From Areca catechu (taxonomy: Eukaryota > Streptophyta > Magnoliopsida > Arecales > Arecaceae), in the NCBI GenBank assembly GCA_021397845.1, contig CM038046.1, positions 66,544,021 to 66,608,020 of the forward strand: a stretch of DNA of 64,000 nt, given 5' to 3'. The notes beneath the pieces are model-generated. The model did not search any database and was not told the DNA's origin. It saw only the letters and a list, made by a program, of their open reading frames with translations. Position 1 is the stretch's first letter. Each line of letters opens with the position of its first letter. Both the position numbers and the translations under genes were made by a program. This document shows, one piece after another, positions 11,668-23,555 of the stretch.

Positions 11668-12397
11668 TATTGCTGCTTACACCGCAGTCGCCTATAGCTT
11701 GGGGATGACCTCGGGTGCCAACCTCGTTGCTCGGGAACTAGCTCACGTGCCCGAACCTACAAAACAGAGGAGACCTGGGTTGGGGATCCCGATGGGGGCA
11801 CTTCGATGTTCAAGTTAGTGGCGATTTAAGGGAACATACCCTTCCCTGTGGGCCCTTTGGTCGGACTCTATGCTCAGAGGAGGAGATTTTTGTTTTAGAA
11901 AGAAAGAGTGGAGTAAGAGTGGTAGCTGTGTCCATCGAGACCCTTCTGATGGGTACTCCAGTAGCCTTAGAATGCTCTGCCCCTGGCTCATTTTCCCGGT
12001 TGCTCGTCATTGCTTGTTTGCTTACCTTCTTTGAAGACCTCCTGAACCTCATTTCAGGCCATGGACCCTATCAGTGTCCTACCTCGGGTTCCCATCCCTC
12101 TATAGGCACTGGAAGGTCAATGTTCGGCAGTGCTCCGTGTCGTGCACCCAGGTGCTTTCTCCATTCATGATAGGGAGTTATTTCGCATGCTCGACTTCCC
12201 ATATGGTCACCCTACTTTGAAAAACTTGGCAAGGCCTCGTCAGGGAACAGTCACCCCATGGATTTGAATCCTTTGGAGTGATTTCCTCTTCTAGGTGGTG
12301 CAAGCAGTTGGTTAGGTGGTGCAGTGCCTTGGCCGGGATGCCCTTTCCTATCTAGTGTAAGCAACAATGGGAGTAATGATGGCATCCTGGGGGTGCC
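11668..12397 (-). repeat. Tat1 5' LTR, inner part
   Basis: Matches 1535-2100 of the left LTR closely (for example 'gatagggagttatttc' in both). It continues into a block absent from the left LTR, up to the chromovirus insertion point with duplication gtgcc at 12393-12397. The remainder is at 25320-25624. Confidence 0.85.
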
Positions 12398-14150
12398 TGA
12401 TGCGGGACGGTTACGATACGGTGTAGGATGATTCAATTTTAACCTAGATGATTTAGAAAGCAATGATCATAGTAAAGCAACTAACATAATAAATTGAAGA
12501 GAGTAAAGAAGGCAATTAACCACTTACCCGCAACCCGCTCCGCAAGCTATGAAGAATAATGACCCGATAGCTAGGAAACCATCTAAGATCAGGCTATTCC
12601 ATGCTTCAATTACCAAATCCAATGATAAAAGGATTGGTTACTTACCTCAATGGAGATTCACTTTGAATCGATATGGATCTGCTGCTTGGTCGCTCAGATT
12701 TCATAGTAGGATGAAGATCAGGACTCCAGATTTCAGATCGACCGTCAGATCTTGGTTTAGAAGCAAAGGACCCATTTTCTAAGGTCCTTGAACACCTGGG
12801 ATCTGCAAAGAAGGTAGCAAACAAAACTTAAGATTGACGTAATTTAGATTTGAAATGGAAAAATGAAAGGTTAGATGCGAAGAGCTAGAAGAAGATCAGT
12901 AGCAATTGTCGAATCCTGCAGAACCTCCACTCAAGGACCTCACCACCTTGAGATCTCAAGGACCTCCCCACCTTGAGTTCTTAAGGACCTCCCCGCCCTT
13001 AGAGAAAATCACTAAGCCTACCCAGCTTTGTGAAAAAAGACAGCATTTCATTTCATAATTCAATAATCAATAATTACAAAGGGTATGGGGTCCTATTTAT
13101 AGAGTTCCTCACACATGAAGATATCATAGGACTCTTTTAAATTTAAATTACATTTAAATTCAAACACTCCTTGAATTTGAAATTTGAATTGACTTGGGAG
13201 ACAACTTGAGAAAATGTGCAAAAAAATGGCATGCTAATCCTTCTTTGATGCTAATTCTTCTTCATTTGGCACTAATTTTCTTCTTATTCTCAATTGGCAT
13301 CTCATCTCCTTGATCGGCAACATGGGATAAGAAACATTTGAATTTGAACCCTCCACTTGAATTTGAAAAAGGTTTGCTTAATCCTCCCTTGATACTTGGA
13401 TAAGACTCCATTTGAAATTTAGATATAGTAGATAACTCCACTTATCTTGGACTCCATTTGAAATTTAGATGTAGTAGATAACTTCACTTATCTTAGACTC
13501 TTCCTTCCATTTAATTTTTGAATAGATCATAGGTGGACGTCATCTGGAGTGGGCGACAAAAATGAGGGGGGGCACCAGATAAGAAGCAGAGTCCTTCTAC
13601 TTTACTCCTCTCAATTTAGTGCCTCCTTGAAATCTCAAATGGGAAATGAAAAATGGGATGGGGTGCTTCTTTTGGATAAAGATGGATTTTGAATGTTGTC
13701 CCAATGTCTGGATGTCTGGATGTCCGGATGTTTGAGTATCTGGATGTCTGGATGTCTGAATGAAAATTTGGACAACCCTTTTTTTACCTAGAATTGATCT
13801 ACCAAGATAATGATGACTTGGGTCTTGGATACCTATGACAGCCTTTAACTTATTCAAACACTAATTATAGGACTCAAACTAGAAAATTCATCAAACAAAG
13901 CAAATTAATGCTATTTACAAGACTCTTAAACCAATTGATGGACTCAATGGACTCAATTGGTAACCCAACAACCCTAATTGACCAAATTATACTCAATTTG
14001 ATCAAATTACAACTCAATTTGACCTAATTACAACTCAAAATAACTGGGACTCGAGTGTTATTTGTGAAGAACACATGGACTTACTTATTGGTGATCCAAA
14101 CTGAATTGGAAAAGGTTTGCTTCTTCTTCCTGGCTCTTGTATCCCCACCA
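12398..14150 (-). repeat. Chromovirus 3' LTR (left)
   Basis: Direct repeat of 23556-25314. It contains a short 'aaggacctccccaccttgag' triplication near 12930-13010, a 'ggatgtctggatgtccggat' minisatellite near 13695-13765, and a tandem duplication near 13400-13500 ('catttgaaatttagatrtag' block) that is single in the other LTR. Confidence 0.93.
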
Positions 14151-14197
14151 ATTCTTCCGGGGTAGGAGGAACTCGACCCCGTCGAGTATGGGTCAAT

Positions 14198-15399
14198 TCA
14201 GCTCTGGTAATGTTCTAGCAAGTCAGGGTTCAACTTTTGAAGATCCTCTCTAGTGATCCAAGAATCCTCAGACTTGAGTCTCCCTTGCCAACAAACCAGA
14301 TATCTTTGGTAGTTCTTATTTCTAGTAGTTATGATCTTATCATTCGTGATCTGCTCAATCTTTTCTCTCCTCTCTGGTAATTTGGCTGATGGATATTCTG
14401 GGATAGGGTCACTCTCAAAGGTGGGATCAGGCTCAAATGGCTCACTAGGTATCACCATTAGTTCCTTAAACTCGACTATATCAGATATATTGAAGGTCGG
14501 ACTAATACCTAACTCAGATGGTAATTCTAGCATATAAGCATTAGGTCCAATCTTCTTTATAATCCTATACTGTCCAGCACTACGGGCATGTAATTTTTTC
14601 ATGATTCCAACTGGAAACTGCTCAGGTCATAACCTGATCATGACGAAGTCCCCTTCGTTAAACTCTTTAAATCTCTTATGTAAGTTAGCCTCGTGCTCAT
14701 ATGATTCATTGCTCTTTTTAATTTTGTTACTAATTTCTTTATGCAATGCTTTGACATGTTGTGCAAATGACTCGGTTGATTCGGAAATGCGGGCATGCAT
14801 GGGTAATGGAATCAAATCTAAAGGCTTTCATGGCTTGTACCCATGTACAATTTCAAAAGGACTCTTACTAGTAGACCTATTGACTAAACTGTTATAAGCA
14901 AACTCAGCTCTAGACAGTAATAGGTCCCAATTGCTAGTATTCTCCCCTACCAAACATCTTAACAAGTTTCTTAGACTTCGGTTCACTACCTAGGTCTGGC
15001 CATCAGTTGAGGGTGATAAGTTGTAGAAAACTTCAGTTTAGTCCCTAACATATGCCAGAGTGTTTTCCAAAAATAACTTATGAACTGTACATCCCTATCA
15101 AACACAATTGTCTTGGGGAAACCATGTAATCAGACCACCTCATCTAGAAAAAGTTTGGTGACTCTAGAGGCATCGAATGTTTATGAACAAGGAATGAAAT
15201 GTGCCATTTTGGAAAATCTGTCTGCCATGACAAAGATGGAATCATGTCGCCTCATGGTTTTTGGTAAACTTAGAACAAAGTCCATACTTAGATCTTGCCA
15301 AGGGCAGTCGAGCACAGGCAAAGGGGTATAGAAGCCAGTGTTCTATCTTAGCTGCTTCGCAACAGCACAAGTTCTACACCTAGCCACTATTTGTGCTAT
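14198..15399 (-). pseudogene. Chromovirus integrase (C-terminal part) and chromodomain
   Basis: Minus-strand continuation of the pol frame broken by the nested element. It starts with IAQIVARCRTCA (about 15399-15360, the second half of the zinc-binding motif), then the core with LSMDFVLSLPKTMRRHDSIF and VFDRDVQF. At the position of the third catalytic residue (QTE-V-V-N in relatives) the codon reads TAG, at 14990-14992. The tail at 14815-14627 (ISESTESFAQHVKALHKEIS) leads to an open frame 14602-14198. That frame has GQYRIIKKIGPNAYMLELP, then a chromodomain with YQRYLVCWQGRLKSEDSWI. Chromodomains direct integration to marked chromatin in this lineage. Frameshifts are also present. Confidence 0.8.
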
Positions 15400-15404
15400 A
15401 TTTT

Positions 15405-17151
15405 TGATGTGGAGTAATGGCGGACACGAAGAAACCTGGGGTTATTCGGAAATGGAAAAAAAAAAACATAAAACAAACCAAGGATCGTGGGAGGGCTAAG
15501 AAGCCTCCCGGGACTAGGATAGGACAACCCCGAAAGTCCTAAAATAGCCAGACTCTTTTGATTTTCAGTTTTCTTGATGGGATGACGAAGGAAAGATGGA
15601 AATATGGAGGGGGAACGGGAATGAAACTCGAACCCAAGATGTAGATCCGATGGAAAACAGAGAGATGGAGGGGAAAAGGGTACCTAGGGCTTCGAGCCCC
15701 ACGTCAGCTGTTTGGCAGCGAAGCCCTTATTTGGGATCACATCCTGCCATCATGCACGGCGGTGCTGATGACTTGGAGATCACACCCCTTCATCATGCAC
15801 GGCGACACTGATGACTTTGAGCGGCTTCATGCTCCTCGACGCTCTCACTGGAGCGAAGGCATTGGGGCCTCACATTCCTCGACGTCCCGAAGGACGAAGG
15901 CAAACGGGCCTCAGCCCACTCCAAACGGAGATAGAACCAACAACTCTTTCAAAAATTCAATTTGATTAATTACAAATACAAAAGGGATGCCTTTTTATAG
16001 GCATTAGAACTCATACATGAAAATTTTATTTTATTTTACTTTATTATATATACATATATTTATTATTATTATTATTATTTTAAAAAAACTAAATCCTATA
16101 GCTTTAAGATCTGTGCCAATTCTTTCGCTCTGAAATATGTGCATGTCTCTCTCTCCCGTGACCATGGAATAGGGGATCACATGTCGGGATCGCAAGCGAG
16201 GTGGAGGATGCAGGCCAGCAAATTTGGAGGAGGCCGGTGGATTTGGAGATGGAACTCGCATGTGAGGAGGACGGACCGGAGGGGTTGGAGCGCCACAGCA
16301 CGAGGACGTGGCTCAAGCTCACGAGCTGGGTGGAAGGCGGATGAGCTGGCGGATCTAGCGAGATCTGATGGCATTGATGGTGGCTGGGCGGTGGTTGCAG
16401 GAGAGTGGGACGCGGCACAAAGATGGGAGATGGGCTTCACGGTTGCAGACGGTATGGAGACCATCTTGACGAGCGGAGGGGTTCCCGGTTGCAGGCGTGG
16501 CTTCATGGATGGAGGTGCAGTGGCAGCGGGGCAGCTTGGTGGCACCCGACGGTTGGGGATGGCGGCGGCACCTGGCGGCTGGGGAAGGCGGTGGACCATG
16601 GCGGGGAGGGCATCATGCCAATGGACGAACGGGCCTACGGAGGTCCCCCACGGTGGTCAGACCCATCATGAGCCTGGCCCAAGGAAGATCTACCCGAAGG
16701 GCGAGGTCGGCGGGCGGTGGGACACTTCCACGGGCAACGACGGGAGGGCGGCTCCTAGGGGACGGTCGTGACGGCATGGGTGTAGATCACAAAGATCGGA
16801 CGTCTGTGAGCGTGGGCGACCTAGCGGGGAAGAGGGTACAGCATGGGGAGGCTGGGACCGGTGGAGACGGCTCGGGCATGGCAGATCCAGGACTGGCGGC
16901 AAAAAAAAAAAGGAATTCTGGGCGATGGTTTGGAGGAGGAAGAAGACAGGAATAGCAGTGGAATAACTTGGGGATAAACCTGGTATAACACTGGGATAAT
17001 TGGAATAGGCAGAATAGTAGGGATAAAAAACTTTTAAAAAATCTAAAAAATTAAAAGAAAATTAAGGTGGGTTTTGGGTCCTAAAAAATCTCAAAAATCC
17101 TAAAAAAAAAAAATAAAAGAGAAACCCGGTTGGGTTTCGGGTCCCCCATCA
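15405..17151 (-). repeat. Non-autonomous element 3' LTR (left)
   Basis: Aligns end to end with 17235-18991. Starts tgatgtggag and ends cccccatca (plus strand). It contains a GC-rich core (about 16180-16900) flanked by AT-rich arms, including a TATA-like run near 16040-16080. Confidence 0.92.
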
Positions 17152-17234
17152 TTCTCCTGCAGCGTGAAGAACTCGACTCCGTCGAGTTTATCGTCGAAGC
17201 AAATCCTAGTCCGCTGCTGGCTCTGATACCAATT
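17152..17234 (-). promoter_or_regulatory. Internal domain of non-autonomous element: primer site and purine tract
   Basis: Only 83 bp. Minus strand: TTGGTATCAGAGCC beside the right LTR (initiator-Met primer site), then the near-palindrome ctcgacggagtcgag (plus coordinates 17172-17186), then a purine-rich gcaggagaa directly before the left LTR. The same ctcgac-x3-gtcgag motif lies at 14172-14186, 22 bp from the chromovirus LTR versus 21 bp here, suggesting a shared end structure. Confidence 0.85.
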
Positions 17235-18991
17235 TATTGTGGAGTAATGGCGGACACGAAGAAACCTGGGGTTATTCAGAAATGGAAAAAAAAAACATAA
17301 AGCAAACCAAGGATCGTGGGAGGGCTAAGAAGCCTCCCGGGACTAGGATAGGACAACCCTAAAAGTCCTAAAACAGCCAGACTCTTTTGATTTTCAATTT
17401 TCTTGATGGGATGATGAAGGAAAGATGGAAATATGGAGGGGGAACGGGAATGAAACTCGAACCCAGGATGTAGATCCGATAGTAAACAGAGAGATGGAGG
17501 GGAAAAAGGTACCTAGGGCTTCGAGCCCCACGTCAGCTGTTTGGCAGCGAAGACCTTATTTGGGATCACATCCTGCCATCATGCACGGCTGTGCTGATGA
17601 CTTGGAGATCACACCCCGCCATCATGCACGGTGACACAGATGACTTGGAGCGGCTTCACGCTCCTTAATGCTCTCACTGGAGCGAAGGCATTGGGGCCTC
17701 ACACCCCTCGACGTCCCAAAGGACAAAGGCAAACATGCCTTAGCCCACTCCAAACGGAGACAGAACCAACAACTCTTTCAAAAATTCAATTTCATTAATT
17801 ACAAATACAAAAGGGATGCCTTTTTACAGGCATTAGAACTCATACATGAAAATTTTATTTTATTTTACTTTATTATATATATATATTTATTATTATTATT
17901 ATTATTATTTTTTAAAAAAACTAAATCCTGTAGCTTTAAGATCTGTGCCAATTCTTTTGCTTTGAAATCTGTGCATGTCTCTCTCTCCCATGACCGTGGA
18001 ACAGGGGATCACATGTCAGGATCGCAGGCGAGGTGGAGGATGCGGGCCAGCGAATTTGGAGGAGGCCGACATATTTGGAGGCGGAACTCGCGTGTGAGGC
18101 GGACAGACCGGAGGGGTTGGAGTGCCACAGCGCGAGGATGTGGCTCAAGCTCGCGAGCTAAGCGGAAGGCGGATGAGCTGGCGGATCCAGCGAGATCTGA
18201 TGGCATTGATGGTGGCTGGGTGGTGGTTGCGGGAGACTGGGATGCGGCACGGAGATGGGAGATGGGCTTCACGGTAGCAGACAGTATGGAGACCGTCTTG
18301 ACGAGCAGAGGGGTTCCCGATTGCAGGCATGGCTTCACGGGCGGAGGTGCGGTGGCAGCGGGGTGGCACGGTTGCACTCGGCAGCTGGGGACGGCGGCAG
18401 CACCTGGTGGCTGGGGAAGGCGGCGGACCATGGCGGGGAGGGCGTTGTGCCAACAGACGAACGGGACTGCGGAGGTCCCCCACGTTGGTCAGACCCACCG
18501 TGAGCCTGGCCCCAGGAAGATCTACCCGAAGGGCGAGGCCAGCTGGCGGTGGGACACGGCCACGAGTGTCGAGGGGAGGTGGACGGGCGGGCGGCTCCCA
18601 AGGGACGGTTGTGACGGCATGGGTGCAGATCACGAAGATCGGATGGCTGTGAGCGTGGGCGGCGAGCGGGGAAGAGGGCACAGCACGGGGAGGCTGGGGC
18701 CGGTGGAGACAGCTCGGGCGTGGCAGATCCAAGATCGACAGCAAAAAAAAATGGAATTATGGGCGATGGTTTGGAGTAGGAAGAAGACAGGAATAGCAGT
18801 GGAATAACTCGGGGATAAACCTGGGATAACACTGGGATAATTGGAATAGGCAGAATAGCAGGGATAAAAAACTTAAAAAATCTAGAAAATTAAAAGAAAA
18901 TTAAGGTGGGTTTTGGGTCCTAAAAAATCTCAAAAATCCTAAAAAAATAAAATAAAATGAGAAACCCGGTTGGGTTTGGGGTCCCCCATTA
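17235..18991 (-). repeat. Non-autonomous element 5' LTR (right)
   Basis: Second copy of the 1.75-kb LTR. The first base pair of its minus-strand end reads TA instead of TG (18991). It differs from the left copy at many sites, a large share of them C/T or G/A, including CpG positions in the GC-rich core (about 18040-18740). A 379-codon plus-strand frame across it (17668-18807) is not kept in the left copy and is not called as a gene. Confidence 0.92.
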
Positions 18992-18996
18992 ATTTT

Positions 18997-20758
18997 TCTT
19001 AAGACTTGGCCAGAATAATTGGTCCTCCATTACCAGAATAGTCTTATTTCTTCCAAAATGTCCTGCTAAGCCTCCAGTATTGATCTCCCAAATCAGAAAT
19101 TCCCTAAGGGATGTTCTAGGTTTGCAAAGTTTATTTTCCTTAAAAAGATAACCATCTCGCAAAGTATAATCACTATCCAAACTAGATGGTCCTTGCTTGA
19201 TTTTCTCATAGATTTTTCCAAAATCTGGACAAGACTCATACTGGTCCTTGAGCTTGTCAAATCCAACAACCTCAGTATTGATACAATTCAACAACATTGA
19301 TCGGCTTCTAAGGGCATCTGCAATCTTAATTTCTAAACCAGCTCGATGCTTCAACACGAAAGTATAAGACTGGAGATACTCTACCCACTTAGCATGTCTT
19401 GGATTTAATTTCTTATGAGAGTTTAGAAACCTAAGTGCCTCATGGTCAGAATACGAAACAAATTTCTGTGGTAGTAAATAATGTCTCCAATATTTCAATG
19501 CTTGTACTACCGCATAAAACTCTTTATCGTAGGTTGAGTACTTGGATTTAGCCTCATTTAATTTTTTACTAAAAAAGGCTACAGGATGACTCTCTTGACT
19601 AAGTACTCCTCCCATGCCAACACCCGAAGCATCACAAGCAACTTCAAATACTTTAGAAAAATCAGGAAGTCTCAAGATCGGGGCTTGTGTCATCTTCTCT
19701 TTTATCTCTAGGAAGGCTCTATCAGCATTCTTGGTCCACTTAAAGGCTCCCTTCCTAATGCAATCTGTAATCGGTGCTACAATGGTACTAAATCCTTTGA
19801 TAAATCTTCTATATAAGGTGGCTAATACATGAAAACTATGGACATCATGGATATTCCTAGGTATGGGCCACTCAACTATTGATTTGATTTTCTCATGATC
19901 AGCTGACACTCCCTCTAGGGTTACTACAAAACCTAGAAAGTCTATCCTAGTGGTCATGAAGCTACACTTCTTAAGATTGGCATACAGGTTTTCATTCCTA
20001 AGGGTCTGGCTCACTAGATAAAGATGGTCTAAGTGATCCTTCCTTGTTTTACTGTACATGAGGATATCATCAAAGTATACAACCACAAATTTTCCTATAA
20101 AGGATCTTAATACTTGGATCATTATCCTTATAAAAGTGATAGGAGCATTGGACAAACCAAAAGGCATTACCAACCATTCGTACAAACCATCCTTAGTCTT
20201 AAAGGCTGTTTTCAATTCATCCCCAATTCTGATCCTAACTTGATGATAGCCACTTTTAAGGTCAATCTTCGAGAAAATGGTTGATCTGGCCATCATATCT
20301 AACATATCATCCAAACGGAGATTTGGAAACCTATATTTAACAGTGATTTTGTTGATGGCTCTACTGTCGACACACATCCTCCAAGTGCTATCTTTCTTGG
20401 GGGTTAACAAGGCTAGAACTGCACAAGGACTAAGACTCTTCCTAATGAATCCTTTCTGAAAAAGCTTCCCTACTTGTCTTTGCATCTCTAAGTGTTCAGT
20501 AAGGTTCATCCTATAATGTGGGAGGCTTGGCAACGTAGCTCCTGGGACTAGGTCTATGGCATGTTGGATGTCCCTTAATGATGGCAGTTCATTAGTCAAG
20601 TCTTCAGGAAACACATCCTGAAAGTCTTTCAAAAGCTCTACAACTTCTTTAGGGTGTTCAGGTTTAGGTTGTTCATAAATCTCTTTAAGTACTAAAACTC
20701 TAATAGGTGCACCTCCAATGATTTCTCTTTCCATTTCCTTAGCAGTAATTAAGTTCAA
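18997..20758 (-). pseudogene. Chromovirus reverse transcriptase, RNase H and integrase N-terminus
   Basis: A 587-codon open stretch on the minus strand. RT shows MCVDSRAINKITVKYRFP, IFSKIDLKSGYHQVRI, and the catalytic YFDDILMYS near 20050-20080. RNase H shows FEVACDASGVGMGGVLSQ and YSTYDKEFYAVVQAL. The integrase zinc motif starts at GLAGHFGRNKT, and the frame is then cut by the nested element after SLKK. Two motifs differ from the family norm (KIADALRSR for VADALSRR; the integrase His pair is partly changed). This is the best-preserved part of the chromovirus, but it cannot yield a full polyprotein because of the insertion and the defects on both sides. Confidence 0.88.
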
Positions 20759-20829
20759 TCCTGGCTTCTCTTCTTTCAGATTACTGGAGCCCCTCTTAAT
20801 GTGATCCTTGGGTGGGGTTGAATTTATGA

Positions 20830-21211
20830 CTATCCTCTTACCCTAATAATTAAAGGAACAAGAAATTGATCTTCTAAATAGGGTAACATCATGGTCATAT
20901 AACCAGGGTCTTCCCAAAATTATGCTATGGACTCCCATTGGTAACACATCACACCAGACCTTCTCTTGGTATGACTGGAAATAGATTGTGACATGACAAA
21001 TCGACTAAATGGGAATTGAGGTAGCATCAATCCATGAAACCTTATAGGGGTTGGGATGGGGTGCTGTAGGTAAACCTAGACTTTTGACTGCATTGGTAGA
21101 AATAGCATTGATACATCTCCCATTATATACAATGATCTTACACACTTTGTCCCCTAATTTGATGAAGGTTTGCAGGATGTTGGTCCTACGCCAGTCCTCG
21201 ATCTTCCTGGT
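20830..21211 (-). pseudogene. Chromovirus aspartic protease region
   Basis: Minus strand reads QTFIKLGDKVCKIIV, then YNGRCINAIS, then LGLPTAPHPNPYKVSWIDAT. The catalytic motif of this family is D-S/N-G; here the Asp is Tyr, so the protease is dead. Stop codons follow at about 21000 and 20845. It lies between gag and RT as expected. Confidence 0.72.
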
Positions 21212-22470
21212 CTAAGCTAGAATACACCTAACAACTCCTACAAGGTCAGGTGACTCTATTTCTTCCTCATTACCTTTATACTCCTCTGCTAAATCAAGCT
21301 CAGCTTCATATACTTCCTCTCCACACTCTTCAGCTGCTTCAGGTTCCTCATCTTCTCCTATCTCTCCTATGTGTAGGTTATGTACATGGCATTTGTTAGA
21401 AAAATGGCCAACCTGATGATACCTAAAACACTCTACATTCTGACTTCCTCCACCATGTACTACAGGTACTTTTCCTCTGTCATTCATACGACCTATTGGT
21501 GCCTTTCCTCGATCATCCACTCGTCTAATTGGTGCCTTTCCTCGATCATCCATTCGACCTACTGGTATGGATTGACTAGGCCGACTAATAGGAACTTGGC
21601 TTTACCTATTTCTATGGTTACTAAACTTATTGAGTTCAGGTCGGTAGATAGGTTGTCTTCTTTGAAATCATTCATAGTCTCTAGCAACCTCGTAAGCATG
21701 TTCCAAATCATGTACTTCCCTTAGAAATAATTTCCTTCTAATATCCTCATTCAAGCCTTTTCTAAACCTAGATAGTGTCACAGATTCTGACTCGACTACT
21801 CGACATCGCATAACAAACTCATAGAACATGGCAATGTACTCGGTCACGGTCTTACTTCCTTGGATCAAGTCCTGCCATTGATCCAATAGCCTTTGTTGAT
21901 ATGTTAATGGCACATACTTCTCTCTCAACTTGTCCTTCATATCCCTCCATGTAACTATGGGCATGTGTCCTCTCTGAAGGGTCAATCTCTCAACATTACT
22001 CCAATACAATCATGCTTGTCGAACTAACTTGAACTTTGCAAATTTCACCTTTCGCTTCTCAGACATTTCATACCATTCAAAATATTGATCCATGTCGCTC
22101 TCCCAATCAATATAGACCTTAGGATCTAATTTCCCATCGAACGTTGGTGCATCAAATTTAACACTCCTAAAGCTCTATCTTCTTCAGTTTCATCCTGAAT
22201 TTGGTGTCTAGGATTTGGATTAGGAATAGGATCAGGACGTTGGGCTCTAAGAATATGAATTGGAGTGGGTCTAGGAGGTGTAAAGTTTGGTTGAGACATG
22301 AGATTCCTCAAGGGTTCCCATTCTATGCTCAATTTGGTCTAGCCTATCACTCAACTGCCTAAACTGTTCAGTCAAAGTATGCATCAGGCTTTCTGGATTG
22401 AAATCCATAGATGCAGATGTACTGGCTTGAGTCTGTTGATCTTGGTATGAGGTACCTGCCCTAGTGGTCA
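21212..22470 (-). pseudogene. Chromovirus gag
   Basis: Minus-strand pieces in order. The N-terminal region with DRLDQIEHRMGTLEE (22489-22271) comes first. The capsid follows: FDGKLDPKVYIDWESDMDQY at about 22130-22070, then a TGA within the RQA*LYWSN stretch at about 22015, then 22009-21668 with WRDMKDKLREKYVP and FRKGLNEDIRRKLFL. Last, after a break, 21553-21212 has a three-copy DDRGKAPI-type repeat and a nucleocapsid knuckle CFRYHQVGHFSNKC. In that knuckle the second Cys of CX2CX4HX4C is Tyr. An acidic tail ends the frame. Confidence 0.8.
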
Positions 22471-23498
22471 TGCAGTGCAAACAAAACAAATCAACCTAAG
22501 TCTAGGGTTCCTGGACCTAAGGGCCAATATAGTACTTAGTCAAGGTAATAACCAATACTATAGTAACTCCTTGATTGGCCAGGTAAGATGTGGGGTGGTG
22601 GGAGGCTCCCCTCACTTTCGTGAGGTCCTAATTAAAGAACCACCAGTCCGCTTAGGGCGTTTGCCTCTGCATCTCTTGCCTTAGACACCAATTCTCAAAA
22701 GCACACACAGAAGTGACTACTACAATGGGTTAATACATATATAAAACATGACTTGTTGCTATCCCTAGCTTTAAATGCTACTCGATTTTAATTAAGGCTT
22801 AGGACTATGCAAATGGAGTTGGTTGTTTTGGGCTAAGGAAAGGATCTCAATCCTTCCCTTATATTATATTGCTTGCCCTTAGAATTTGATTAAAATATGA
22901 ATGCACAATCAATTCTAGTTACCAAGATAAGATATGATAATACTAGCAACTCAAAATTTAAACTTTAAATTTTGAATTTTAAATTTAGATTTTTGATTCA
23001 ATCTCCGGTTATCACGTCTGGCCATAGCTCATTACTCCCATGGGTCATAAATATACTTTCGTATATTCGCTCAAGAGACGTGATTTCCTTCCACCAAAGT
23101 ACTTTAAAATAATTTTTTAAAAAATATTTATTTATTAATTTATTTTTTAAATCCTCATATCTGAAATCTATAAGGAAGATTTAGATCTGAGTTTGTTTTG
23201 GCTTAGATTAATGAAAAAAAATTAAATGAACTAAGTTTCGGATAGCTATGATGAAAGCTATCGAAACTAGGTAAAAAAAATTGCAGCGGACATAAACTAT
23301 GTAGCAGAGATTAAAAAAAATGCAGAAAAATATTTTTCTATTTTTTTTAATAAAATTTGAGATACTAATTACTGACTTACTGGGGATTAACAAAATATTA
23401 ATTTCAGATGAAAATAACTAATCTAATATGGTGTTTAATGCAGATCAAGTTCAGGTATCTGCAGAATTCAGCAAGTATGAAATCCTAATCTAGCCTAA
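22471..23498 (-). other. Chromovirus 5' untranslated leader
   Basis: AT-rich region between primer site and gag with no long frame. Includes homopolymer runs near 23110-23350. Nothing else recognised. Confidence 0.55.
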
Positions 23499-23549
23499 GG
23501 CTCTGATACCAATAAAGATGATGCAGAACGATGGTAGCTCTGATACTAA
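23499..23549 (-). promoter_or_regulatory. Chromovirus primer site, present twice
   Basis: Two copies of gctctgatacYaataaagatgatgc, at about 23500-23524 and 23537-23561, the second running into the LTR. On the minus strand both read TTGGTATCAGAGC or TTAGTATCAGAGC, complementary to the 3' end of initiator tRNA-Met. A tandem duplication of about 37 bp across the LTR/primer-site junction explains the pair. Confidence 0.7.
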
Positions 23550-23555
23550 TAAAGA

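Larger units (their letters stand above)
15405..18991 (-). mobile_element. Non-autonomous LTR retrotransposon, two 1.75-kb LTRs around an 83-bp core, nested in chromovirus integrase
   Basis: LTRs 15405-17151 and 17235-18991, duplication atttt at 15400-15404 and 18992-18996. Removing the element and one atttt copy brings the minus-strand SLKK...IAQIVARC reading frame back together, which confirms the borders. The 83-bp core holds only a primer site and a purine tract, no coding capacity. The minus strand is inferred as the element's sense because the primer site (TTGGTATCAGAGCC) follows the right LTR. It must be mobilised in trans, if at all. Confidence 0.9.

Noticed and set aside
11483..11818. 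Overlapping plus-strand frames of 73-111 codons
   Set aside because: They cross the Tat1 gag leader, primer site and LTR border, so they are shadow frames.
13597..13857. 86-codon frame in the chromovirus LTR
   Set aside because: Spans the minisatellite; translation is a repeat of DTQTSGHP type and is not kept in the other LTR.
16139..16955. Several overlapping 88-210 codon frames
   Set aside because: Same GC-rich LTR core as above; all strands and frames are open by composition.
17219..17233. tRNA-Met-like sequence
   Set aside because: Only the primer-site complement of the tRNA 3' end; no cloverleaf. The same applies to 23499-23549 and 62578-62592.
17668..18807. 379-codon plus-strand open frame
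   Set aside because: Lies inside an LTR; the sister LTR breaks the frame, no domain is visible, and long frames on both strands are expected from the high GC content.
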